Source: Litsea cubeba
Lineage: Eukaryota; Streptophyta; Magnoliopsida; Laurales; Lauraceae
NCBI GenBank assembly: GCA_012931725.1
Contig: CM022949.1
Coordinates: 44,769,457-44,833,456 of the forward strand
Length of the DNA stretch: 64,000 nt
Reading direction: 5' to 3'
Under the pieces are notes generated by a model, which saw only the letters and a list, made by a program, of their open reading frames with translations, made no database searches and was not told the DNA's origin. The position numbers were made by a program, and so were the translations under genes. Each line of letters starts with the position of its first letter. The first letter of the stretch is position 1. This document shows, piece after piece, positions 45,046 to 54,871 of this stretch.

Positions 45046-48000
45046 CCAGGGGTGCCATCCTTCTACTCAACTTGCAGTAATGGCAGCCTCTTACAACCCT
45101 GAGCAGACGTGGTTCGCTGATACTGGAGCCACGAATCATATTACCAATGATATGAACAATCTGTCTATTCATTCAGAATACCAAGGCACAGACAAGGTTG
45201 CTATAGGCAATGGTCAAGGTTTGCAAATACTGAACTCTGGTTCCTCTATTGTTAGAACCCCCTCTACTGTGTCCCAACTTAATAATATTCTTCATGCTCC
45301 TGATATTGCCACTAACCTCTTGTCTGTCCATTAGTTCTCTAAAGACAACAATTGTTCTTTGTTTTTTATGCTTCTGGGTTCCGAATACAGGATCGCAAGT
45401 CGGGGAAGACTCTTTTCCAAGGGTCGAGTAAGAATGGCTTATATCCATTTCCAAGTATCATCTCTCCTTCCACTCATGCTACTGCTCTTATTGGCGAAAC
45501 TAGTTCAGCTGAAACTGGCATAAGCGACTGGGTCATCCATCTGCTTCCATTTTACATCAAATTGTCTACAATAACTATCTTCTCAAAGGCTCTGCTAAAG
45601 TCCCTTTTTGTGAATTTCATCGCTATGGAAAAACTTGTAAACTGCCATTTTCAGTTTTTACTACTGTTACTACTTCTCCTTTGCAGTTGATACACAGCGA
45701 TGTATGGGTTCTTGCACCCACTACGACTGAATATGGATTCAAATATTATGTGTTATTCATTTATGACTTTACAAGATACAGTTGGTTGTTTCCTATTATC
45801 AATAAATATGATGTTTTTGATACTTTTAGATTGTTTAAATTGCAAATTGAAAATCCTCTTTCCTTGCGAATTAAGAGTTTTCGTTCTGATGGGGGTGGGG
45901 AATAAATGAGCAAACAATTTCAGTCCCTTCTTGCTGAAACTGGGATTCCTCACCAAGTGTCCTGCCCCTTCACACCTAAATAAAATGGGTGTGCTGAAAG
46001 GAAATACAGACATGTTATTGAGACAGGCCTCACATTGTTGTTCAATGCACATATGCCCACCAAATTTTGGGCTGATGCCTTTCTTACTGCTACCTATTTG
46101 ATCAATAGAATGCCCACCAAAAGCTTAAATTTTGTCTCTCCATGGCAACTTTTGTTCTCCTGTACACCTACCTACTCCACCTTGAGGGTTTTTGGGTGTG
46201 CTTCCTATCCTTGGCTTCATCCCTATTCACAAAACAAACTTGAGCCACGCACTAAGCAATGCGTTTTCATTGGATACAGCCTCAATTACAAGGGATATAG
46301 GTGTCTTGATGTATCCATAGGCAGAGTCTTTCTATCTAGACATGTCAATTTTGATGAGACTCACTTCCCTTATCAAGCTTCTAATGCTCATAATGGTTTA
46401 CCTCCTTCTGTCCCCCAATCCCTTTCCCTTCTCCGCATGGTTCAGGCCTGGCATCCCTTCATCTCCCTCCATTTTAGGATCTTACCAGTCCACTGCTTTT
46501 ACATCAGTTATACCCCCCCCCCTCTCCTATTGCTCCTCCACTTCATATCACTAGGTTCCATTCCACTGCTTCAGTCCATAAACAATCCTTCGCCCTCTTC
46601 CAGTTCCTCTGTAGCAGTTTCCTTTAACATCTCCCTCTACAGCTTCCACTCAGTCTTCGCTCAAACAACAGCCATTGCCTTCTCCTATTCTTCAAGACCA
46701 CACAGTAACTGAACCACATTCTCCTAACCCTGCCCCTTCCCCCTTACCATTATCCTCAAATAGGCATTCAATGGTCACTCGCTCCAAAGATGGCATTAGT
46801 AAGAAGAAGGTCTTTTTCTCCACTAAGCATCATCCTACAGTTCCATCCAATGACTATTATGATGCAGCAGAACCCTCCACTTATACAGAAGCTTCCAAAT
46901 CTGTAGTTTGGCGTCAAGCTATGTCAGAGGAATTCTTAGCTTTACAAAGACAGGGGACTTGGTCATTAGTTCCTTTCTCTCTAGACAAACATGTAGTAGG
47001 ATGTCGTTGGGTATTCAAGATCAAGCATAAACCTGATGGGTATGCTGCTCGCTATAAGGCCCGGTTAGTTGCTTAAGGCTTCCACCAAGAACACGGAGTT
47101 GATTACAATGAAACCTTCAGTCCAGTAGTCAAGCAAGCTACCATCAGAGTCATTCTCTCCCTTGCTGTGTTCTATAACTGAACCATTCAACAACTTGATG
47201 TTACAAACGCCTTCTTGCATGGGATACTTCAGGAAGACATTTATATGGTTCAGCCCTAAGGGTTTGTGGATCCTTGCTTTCCTCACCACCTCTGCAAACT
47301 CCATAAATCTCTCTATGGATTGAAGCAGGTGCCTAGAGCTTGGTTTGAGAGATTCTCTAACTATCTTCTTAGCCTGGGCTTTCTCAATACCTATGCTGAC
47401 CCATCTCTGTTTATCAAACATCATCAATCCTCTATTACATTGATCTTGGTTTATATTGATGATCTCCTTATTACTGGGAACAATTCCATCTACATTTCAT
47501 CCTTAATTCGATAGTTAAGTATGGTCTTTGAGATGAAACACTTAGGGGATTTACATCACTTTCTAGGCATTGAGGTTACTAGAACATCTCAAGGTCTCTT
47601 TCTTTCACAGAGTAAATATGCCTATGACCTTTTACTAAAAACCTCCATGTTAGGATGCAAGCCCTATGGCTCTCCCTGTAATTATAAGTTGGTTGCTGCT
47701 CTAGCTGCTTCACTTCCTCTCCCAGATCCCACACTTTATCGTATCATTACAGGAGCTTTGCAATATCTTACATTGACAAGGCATGATCTCTCTTCCACTG
47801 TTAATCAAGCATGTCAAAAAATGCATCATCCCACAGACCATGATTTTACCGCACTCAAAAGGATTCTGCGCTATATTAAAGGCACACTTTCGTATGGAGT
47901 TCAGTTCAAGAGAGGCCCTCTTCAGCTGACAGCATTCTCTGATGTTGATTGGGCTGGTGACCCTGTGGATCGTCGTTCCACCACAGGCATTTTTGTGTTT

Positions 48001-48409
48001 TTAAGCTGCTGCCCAGTTTCTTGGAGCGCTAAGAAGCAGAGTACTATTGCACGCTCATCTACTGAGGCTGAATACCGATCTCTTGCCCACATTGCCGCAG
48101 AGCTCTCATGGATCTGTATGCTTCTGCAAAATCTTCGAGTGTTTCTGCCATCTCGACCTATTCTTTGGTGCGATAATATCTCTGCAATTTCTTTAGCTGC
48201 TAATCCTGTCTTTCATGCCCGAACAAAACATGTTGAGGTCGATTATCATTTTGTTAGAGAAAAGGTGTTACAGAAAACTATGGAAGTTCGATATTTAACA
48301 CTCAAGATCAATTAGCAGACATCTTTACCAAGGGTCTCCATCCCAGACGTTTTCAATTGTTGCGTTCCAAGCTTCATGTCACTGACAGTCCCATGAGCTT
48401 GAAAGGGGT
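45046..48409 (+). pseudogene. pol: pol of the Ale-type element, broken
   Basis: Protease motif WFADTGATNHIT at about 45110. The integrase region has SDVWVLAP at 45692 with SFRSDGGGE near 45880, then a stop; NGCAERKYRHVIETG-type text lies at about 45984. RT runs 46860-47550, with a stop after ARYKARLVA and the catalytic YIDDLLITG kept at about 47455. RNase H (47850-48300) holds DVDWAGDPVDRRSTTG and SSTEAEYRSLA, then shifts frame before the ADIFTKGLH tail ending near 48400. At least six frame breaks or stops. Confidence 0.85.
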
Positions 48410-48692
48410 TGTTAACCGAGTCACTCAGGAACTCAGATCAATTGAAGACAATAGTGACTCAGTCATTCTAAATAGAGCTGATGGTCTTCATCAACTGACA
48501 AACGGAAACTAAGTTGCTAATCTTTCAGTTATTCTGTTGTAACAGGAATACGTTCCTCTTGAGTTTGTTATGACCAGTCTATATAAAGACTGAGATGTGT
48601 CTGTAAATGTTATGTTTAGCAAATGAAAAATCTTTGGACACTTTTTCTCTCTGGTTTTTCTTCTTCTTCCTTCCTTCTTTTCTAAGCTTTCT
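48410..48692 (+). repeat. 3' LTR of the Ale-type element
   Basis: 283 bp, TGTTAACC start after the purine run GAAAGGGG. TATATAAAG at 48580-48588. Followed by the right target duplication GTTTG. Confidence 0.92.
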
Positions 48693-48983
48693 GTTTGGTT
48701 ATTGGTCCGGCTCCCTGATCCGTGAGCTGCAATTGATGAGAAGAAACATGGATTGGTTGTCTAGAGGAAAACACGAAGAAGAAGAAAAACAACCAGCAAT
48801 ATAGTTGTCCATGGAAAAAAATGTCAAACAATTGATAGAAGAGGCAAGAGGGCATTTGGTGTCAATATGAAACTTTTGGGTCCTCAACCATCATCTTTAA
48901 AGTTTAAGGAGGTTATTCTTGCAAAAATCTCATTAGATTAATTTTAATTTAATTCAGATTCTGAATTAATATTCTAAAGGTTC

Positions 48984-49910
48984 TGTAGGTGCAGAAAATA
49001 ATGACCCACAATAAGGAGGTGCCTTATAGGACTTATCCGAGAAGATGGTGATGACTGGGTGCCATCCGGAAGCCTGAAAGGGAAGAGCAAACGGTAAGAG
49101 GACCCTGACCTGGGCGGCGCAAGGCTCTCCGATGCCAAAGTCAGTATGGGAACAATGGAAGGAGAGGGGGAAGAGAGACAGAGTAACGGCTCTGTGTATG
49201 AAAAATGGCGTACCTTAGATGGTGGTTTGAGCCACTATTTATAGAGTTTGGAACGTATCTTTGGGAGATATTGTGGTGTGGGTCCCGTGATTCGACTGGG
49301 AAGTCACGATCAGCCCACATTGCATTAATTGCGGTCCAATCCAGCCCACTCTGCATTAAATGCCCGTCGGGTCAGCCCACATCGCATTTAATGCACGTCT
49401 TGTTGGGCCAGATCGTGTTGGGCGCCTTTGGCGGTAGGGGTACCAGCGGATCTGCCCTCGGGCCCTGCCCTGATGTGGCCTCAGCCGCTGGATGCCGCCC
49501 TGTCAGGGATCTGGCGAAGATTGTGAGCGGCTGGATGTCGCATCTGTCCCACTAGCTCGCGCCCCTATTCTTCCACGTGCCTGATGACGTGGGGGATGAG
49601 GGGCGCAAGTGAAGGTTCTCTCTTGCTTCGGCTTCTGTCCCGGCCTCTTCAGCCGAGGTGGAGTTTTCTGCCGAGATGGCATCCGGGGTGGCCCAGCCGA
49701 GGTGGAGCTCCTTGCCGAGATGACGCCCGAGGTGGGCCAGTTCGGCGCTAAGGGCCCGGAGCTGCCTGACTTCGGCCGGACCTCCTGTCCTGGTAGCCGG
49801 GGTGAGCTTGGTGCCACGTGGATGGCACGAGGATGGCACGTGAGAGTGCTTAGCCTCATCTGATGGCTGCGATTAACTTAATCCTGTGGTTCTGGAAATC
49901 TCCCCACACA
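48984..49910 (-). repeat. 3' LTR of the Tat-type element (left end in the window)
   Basis: Starts TGTAGGTGCAG and ends CCCCACACA in plus orientation. TATAAATAG on the minus strand lies at 49235-49243. CCGAGGTGG-type short repeats lie at about 49652-49740. Confidence 0.96.
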
Positions 49911-50177
49911 ATTGCCCCCTAGCTTTTGACCTCTGAAGTGTGCTAGCCTTTAGGGGTTGAAAGCTAGAAGAATCCGTCTGGGGATACAGTGATCATTGCC
50001 TGGTGTCGCTTCAACTCTTTAAAGCAATAAATGCCCTGCCCTGTTCGTCTTGGGAACCGAGTTGACGGCTACACGCGTAGCTTCTGCGCTGATTGCGTTG
50101 TCTCATTGATGGGACGGGCACGGGCTTTGAAGTGTCTCTTCGAATTCGGAGGCGGTACCCAAATGAGGGTTCCCCCT

Positions 50178-50189
50178 CTACAAATAGGG
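50178..50189 (+). promoter_or_regulatory. TATA-like promoter of antisense unit 1
   Basis: CTACAAATAGGG, then a pyrimidine-rich leader. A possible leader-intron donor GTAAGT is at 50331 with acceptors at 50382 or 50411, ending just before the ATG at 50414. Confidence 0.5.
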
Positions 50190-50413
50190 CCGTCCCCTTC
50201 CCTTCTCTCGCTTCTGATTCCTTTCGCTTTCGCCTTTTCTTTCGATTTCTGCTCTGGTGCCTGAGATCTGTTCGAGGAGGACGACTGTAGGACGCGCCCG
50301 GATCTGCTCTTGATCCGCCTCTTCGTCCCTGTAAGTCGCTTTGTTCTTCTGTCTGGTTCTTCTTGGGGTTTTTCGATTTCTAGGGTTTTTCTTCGTCGCC
50401 ATCCCTTCTAGAC

Positions 50414-52939
50414 ATGGGCACCCCTAGATTCAGGGTAGATTCCGATGAGGGCTTAGCCGAGTTTAGAGCTGCCTTCAACATTTCGGAGGGGGTCCTCCTA
50501 AAACCGGCGGACCTTGCCGACTGTGCCTTGTACCGCTGCCACAGCGGCTGGATGCCGTTCCCTCTGATCTCCGTGATCGAGGGTGGGGTCAGGTTTCCAC
50601 TGCACCCCCTGCTTAGGGCTTGCCTTAGCCTTTGGTCCCTCGCCCCGGGCCAGTTGATGCCCAATGGCTACAAGGTCATCATGGGCACAGCGAAGCTGAA
50701 CGAGATCTTGGGGACCAACCTAGGCCCTCACGACATTGAGGATACATATGATATCTGCAAGGCTGGGGAGGGAAGATACTATCTCCGTGTGAAGCCGCAG
50801 CGAAGGGGCTTCGTCCTAGCCTTGGAGGATTCAAGTAAGAATGCTGAGGAAGATTTCTTCTGTGTCTCGGGGGACTGGGAGTTCGGCCCAGGTGAAAGCA
50901 GGAGGCTGTCGGTCCCACGTCGCCCTGGGGAAGTCCCAAGTAATCATCACTGCTTTTCTCCGTTTTGCTTTGCTTACCTCATTGATGCCGAACTGATACT
51001 CTTTTTTGCCTGTTGAGCAGAGGCGGGTGCAAGGCGACGCCGAGCTGTTAGCGAAGGTTGGAGGAGGAATATCGACGACATCAACAAGGTCGAACGGTAC
51101 AAGGGGCACGAAACCAGGTCAGCCTGGAAGCTGCTCGAGTATACGCCGAGGTATCGCGGCCACTACCACAGGACTGGAGTACCTGAGGTGGACGAGACAC
51201 ACCCTGACCGTCCAACCGTATCAGTTGCGGTGTTTAGCGGGGTCCCCTTGTCCGATCCCGTTGCCGACCGAACTGCGTCTGGTGCCGAGGCGTCTACTTC
51301 TGATCCGGAGCTGCCGGACTTGACGCAGATAGTGGACGCTTATCTCTCTGATCGAGGAGAGGACATGGAGGGAAGCTCGAGGGAGCCCGCTGTCAAGGAC
51401 CTGGCTGCTAAGTTTAGGCAGAGGTCAGCGTCTTCTGGGGCCCCGTCGCCTGCCGGTACTCGTGCTGCTTCGGGTCCGGTGGGCGCTGGTGCTCCCTCTG
51501 CTCCTGCCCCCGCTCCGAGCGGAGGAGCCCGGCGACGCTCACCGGACCGCTCGAAGGAGGGGTCCCCGCCCAGGAAGAAGTCCAAGGCGGGGGAGAAGAG
51601 TTCGAAGGCTGATCCCGCTCACGCCCCTGGAGCTAAAGTTCCAGCCGAAAAGGGGGGCGAGAAGAGCGCGCCGAAAGAAAAGAGTGCGCCGGCCGAAAAG
51701 AGTGCGCCAGTCAGCAGGTCGACTGTCGGGCCAACGCGCGAGCCTCTCGTCTCGGCGGGGCAAGGGTCCGGATCGGCCTCCGGGCCCCGAACTGCCCCAG
51801 CACCGTGGAAGCCGAGAATGGAAACTCAACCCGGCAGACCCCTGAACGTTGAAGACCGACTGCTGGGAAATGCCGAGGTGATCGGGGCTCTCGCCAAGGT
51901 CTGTGCTCTGCCAAGAGACATGGAGACGCACGAGAGGTTCGATGATGAGAGCCTGATGGTCTCGGCGATCCAGGATAATCTTCGGGTAAGTGTTTGCAAC
52001 GCTTCTCTTCATTCATCAAGTGTCTTGGTCGAACCTGACCCTCTGTTTCCATTTGCAGAACGTGCAGAGGCTCCTGACCGTGGTGGGAAGGTGCGATAAG
52101 AACGCGACGCGGGTCACTTGGCTGGAGTCTGAGAGGGACAAGCTGAAGAGGGAGCTGGAAGAGTCGCGGAAAGGAATGGAGGGGATGAAGAAGGCCAGCG
52201 CTGAAGAGGCTGCTCGGCTGGCATCGGCTCTGGCTGATGTCGCCGAGCTTACGTCGAAGGCCAATCATTTAAAGGCGAGGTCTGGGCGAGGAACAAGAAG
52301 ACCGCCGAACTGGAGTCTGAGCTGGCCAGACTGAAGGCTGAATCTACTGCTGAGGGGACGAGGCTGCGTGGGGAAGTGCTGGCTGGGCGCGCCGAAACGG
52401 CAAGGTTGAAGACGGCGAACGCCGAGCTGGAGAAGGAAAATGCCTCTCTTCAGGCCGAGGCCCAGTCCGCCTTCCAGGATGGGGTGGATCGAGCCACTGA
52501 GCTGTACGAGAAGCAGGTGGAGGAGATCACCGCCATCCTGTTCGAGGAAGGATGCCTGGCCGCACTAAGACGTGCGGGGGTCCCTGAAGACCACCCTGTC
52601 TATCAGGACCTGCCGAAGTATTCGGACCTGGATCCCGAGCCGAGCTCCGCACCTGCAATTGAAAGTGCCCCGGTCGAAGCTCCTGCAGCTGAAAGCGCCC
52701 CGGTCGAAGCTCCTGTTGCTGACGACGCTCCAGCTGCCCCGGTCTTGAGCGATGCCCCAGTCGCCAGCGAGGCTTTGGCCGCGCCTCAGGGTGAGACCTC
52801 TTCTGCTCCTGGTTCGGCTGAGGTACTAGTTGAAGCCCCTTCTGCCAGCGACGCTCCAAGCGAGGTCCCTGTCTCGGCCGAAGCCTCTGGCCCCTTGGAA
52901 ACGGTGATTGATCTGGTCGAATCGCCGAGGCCGGAGTAG
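50414..52939 (+). CDS. Antisense unit 1 of the Tat-type element: PF04195-like coiled-coil protein, three exons
   Basis: Runs opposite to gag-pol. Exons: 50414-50939, 51021-51985, 52059-52939; the introns (81 and 73 bp) have GT-AG ends and keep the frame. The N-terminal part (WMPFPLISVIEGGVRFPLHP, PNGYKVIMGTAKL, GRYYLRVKPQRRGFVLALED, FFCVSGDWEF) resembles the putative gypsy-type transposon domain PF04195. Then comes a low-complexity Lys/Ser/Pro/Ala stretch, a long coiled coil (ESERDKLKRELEESRKGMEGM and following) and an Ala/Pro/Glu-rich tail. Total about 790 residues. Exon 3 has one apparent 1-nt deletion near 52270-52281: its length is 881, one short of a multiple of three in phase. Function unknown. 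Confidence 0.75.
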
Positions 52940-53359
52940 CTCTGTCCCTTCTCATGTCCTTAGACTTTCTCTTGTAACGTTTTTGCTTCTTAGTCTTGTA
53001 AATACTGTCTACAATCAATGAAAGACGGGCTTTTTCACTTGTGAATTTTCTCTTTGCATTTGTCTCTCTTTCATTTCTGGATGTGCATTGAATGGTATTG
53101 AATGCCTTTACTGTGTGGCGTGGCCCTTGAGGTAGAAAGAGTCAAACTGTCAGTGCTGATTTTTCGTATTCTGGAGACCATAAATAGCAACAAACAAGGT
53201 GGCACGGCTGACGAGGGAATCGGACGGATGTCTCCACGTGGCGCCATAGGGATCGCTGGTCAACAGCCGTGCATCCCCAGTAACGCGTGGGAGACTTCGC
53301 CCTCATAACTTCTTTCGGAGACCGAGCCCTTCTTTCGGAGACTGAGTCCTTCTTCTTCC

Positions 53360-53370
53360 TATAAATAGGG
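53360..53370 (+). promoter_or_regulatory. TATA box of antisense unit 2
   Basis: TATAAATAGGG, an excellent plant TATA box. Upstream is a 20-bp direct repeat containing CTTCTTTCGGAGAC at about 53309 and 53329. Confidence 0.7.
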
Positions 53371-53441
53371 ATAGCAAGCTCGACATGGGAGAAGAAAAGA
53401 AACGGAAGTAGGATAGCTTAATCCACTTAGCTGTAGGAACC

Positions 53442-53851
53442 ATGTCTGACAGACATTCTGTAATCTACGATCCGGGGGGGACCCTTGCGCCTGTGGACGG
53501 CTTTCTCCAAGGGGGGAAGCCCGTCGCGGTCTGCGCGCTCTCTGAAGGAACTCCCCGTGGACCACGTGCTCTCTGAACGCGGGTTCATGGCCATCCGTCC
53601 CTGGCCAGACAGAGTGAGGATGCGCTGCAACGCAACCGGGGGACGGTGGCGCATTCTCGTCCGACACGGTCCTGCGCGTCCGTCGTACGGAAGGCGGGAT
53701 TGAGGTCCAGGGCCTCCGAATTGGAGGGGCTGTGCGATGCTTTGGCCTGACCAGCCAAAGTCTATTGTACAGCCCGGTGAAATTCAGGATCCCTGAGAAC
53801 CTCCAGGCAACGACCCGGCGTTTTCGAGTCTGCGGCCTGAAGAGTCGATGA
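53442..53851 (+). pseudogene. Antisense unit 2 of the Tat-type element: short GC-rich unit, coding status unclear
   Basis: Lies between a strong TATA box (53360) and AATAAA (53961-53966), so it looks like a separate transcription unit of about 0.6 kb. The first ATG (53442) gives 44 residues (MSDRHSVIYDPGGTLAPVD start) to a stop at 53574. Protein-like text continues in the next frame (LPVDHVLSERGFMAIRPWP, about 53540-53640), then in the third (VRRTEGGIEVQGLRIGGAV, to the stop at 53849-53851). That pattern suggests a roughly 135-residue protein broken by two frameshifts. It could instead be a non-coding RNA. No family recognised. Confidence 0.4.
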
Positions 53852-53960
53852 AGATCAGTCTCCCAGCTTTTCTTTATTTTCTGTTTTTAGAGGACTGTGA
53901 TCCTCCTTTCTGTACTTTGCTTTCTGTTCTGTAATTCTTGTGATGAAGCAGTTTACAATG

Positions 53961-53966
53961 AATAAA
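53961..53966 (+). terminator. Poly(A) signal of antisense unit 2
   Basis: AATAAA within a TGT-rich context about 110 bp after the last stop, on the plus strand. The downstream plus-strand sequence enters a minisatellite. Confidence 0.55.
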
Positions 53967-54019
53967 ATGCCAAACTGTGTACAATGCTCTTGCATCGTCT
54001 TCTGTTTTTCTTGCACTGT

Positions 54020-54150
54020 TCTGGAATGGCTGGCTTTGGCCGAAATGGCTGGCTTTGGCCGAAATGGCCTTGGCCTTGGCCGAAATGGCCTTGGCTTTGG
54101 CCTTGGCCGAAATGGCTGGCTTTGGCCGAAATGGCTGGCCTTGCGCCGAG
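54020..54150. repeat. Minisatellite of GGCCGAAATGGC units
   Basis: Tandem units of 12-19 bp built from TTGGCCGAAATGGC and TTGGCC. Several overlapping frames on both strands are by-products of this repeat. Confidence 0.9.
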
Positions 54151-54261
54151 GTGGATCCATACCGTGGCCGAATTAACCTGCGCCGAGGTGGCCACATCGT
54201 TCCGCAGGCCTCGGCTAGGCGAGAGTGAGTTCGGCAATGGCCTTCTGAGGGGTGTATGAAC

Positions 54262-54783
54262 CCGGACTTTAGGAAACGGCTGAGTGTAGGAACTTCAGAC
54301 CATTCCCAGGGCGTATGTACCCGAAGTGTGTCCAAGACACGGGGGCTTTAGGAAAGGCTGAGTGTAGGAACTCCAGGCCATTTCCAAGGCGTAGAGCCTT
54401 GATTGTGTCCAAGACACGGGGGCTTTAGGAAAGGCTGAGTGTAAAAACTCCAGGCCATTTCCAGGGCGTAGAGCCTTGATTGTGTCCTAGACACGGGGGC
54501 TTTAGGAAAGGCTGAGTGTAGGAACTCCAGGCCATTTCCAGGGCGTAGAGCCTTGATTGTGTCCTAGACACGGGGGCTTTAGGAAAGGCTGAGTGTAGGA
54601 ACTCCAGGCCATTTCCAGGGCGTAGAGCCTTGATTGTGTCCAAGACACGGGGGCTTTAGGAAAGGCTGAGTGTAAAAACTCCAGGCCATTTCCAGGGCGT
54701 AGAGCCTTGATTGTGTCCAAGACACGGGGGCTTTAGGAAAGGCTGAGTGTAGGAACTCCAGGCCATTTCCAGGGCGTAGAGCC
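54262..54783. repeat. 77-bp tandem repeat array
   Basis: Unit starts GGGGGCTTTAGGAAAGGCTG at 54341, 54418, 54495, 54572, 54649 and 54726, an exact 77-bp spacing, with a diverged first copy from about 54262. Nearly identical units. In element orientation it lies directly after pol, where Tat elements are known to carry variable tandem repeats. Confidence 0.96.
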
Positions 54784-54871
54784 TATGCTGCCGAAGTCGA
54801 CCAGAGAGAGAGACGACAGATTGATGACAAGGCAAAAGCTGCTTTTATTGATTCTGAGATTCATTACATCT

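Larger units (their letters stand above)
42973..48692 (+). mobile_element. Ale/Retrofit-type Ty1/copia retrotransposon, decayed
   Basis: Two LTRs of about 285 bp, tRNA-Met primer site, gag, protease, integrase, RT, RNase H in copia order. It is flanked by GTTTG at 42968-42972 and 48693-48697, a perfect 5-bp target duplication. Short LTRs and the gag/protease text (ADTGATNHITNDMNNLS) suit the Ale/Retrofit lineage. Several stops and frameshifts, plus a TRIM inside gag, make it inactive. Confidence 0.9.

Noticed and set aside
51340..53018. Minus-strand open frames opposite the antisense ORF (for example 51711-52268, 52527-53018)
   Set aside because: Overlap the spliced plus-strand ORF whose three exons keep phase. 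Their Arg/Pro/Gly-rich texture is typical of GC-rich shadows.
53874..54335. Frame of 153 codons rich in FRPKPAISAKA-type repeats
   Set aside because: Produced by the GGCCGAAATGGC minisatellite; frames exist on both strands.
54262..54783. Possible CRISPR-like array
   Set aside because: Units are directly adjacent at 77 bp with no unique spacers, in a plant retrotransposon. It is a tandem minisatellite.
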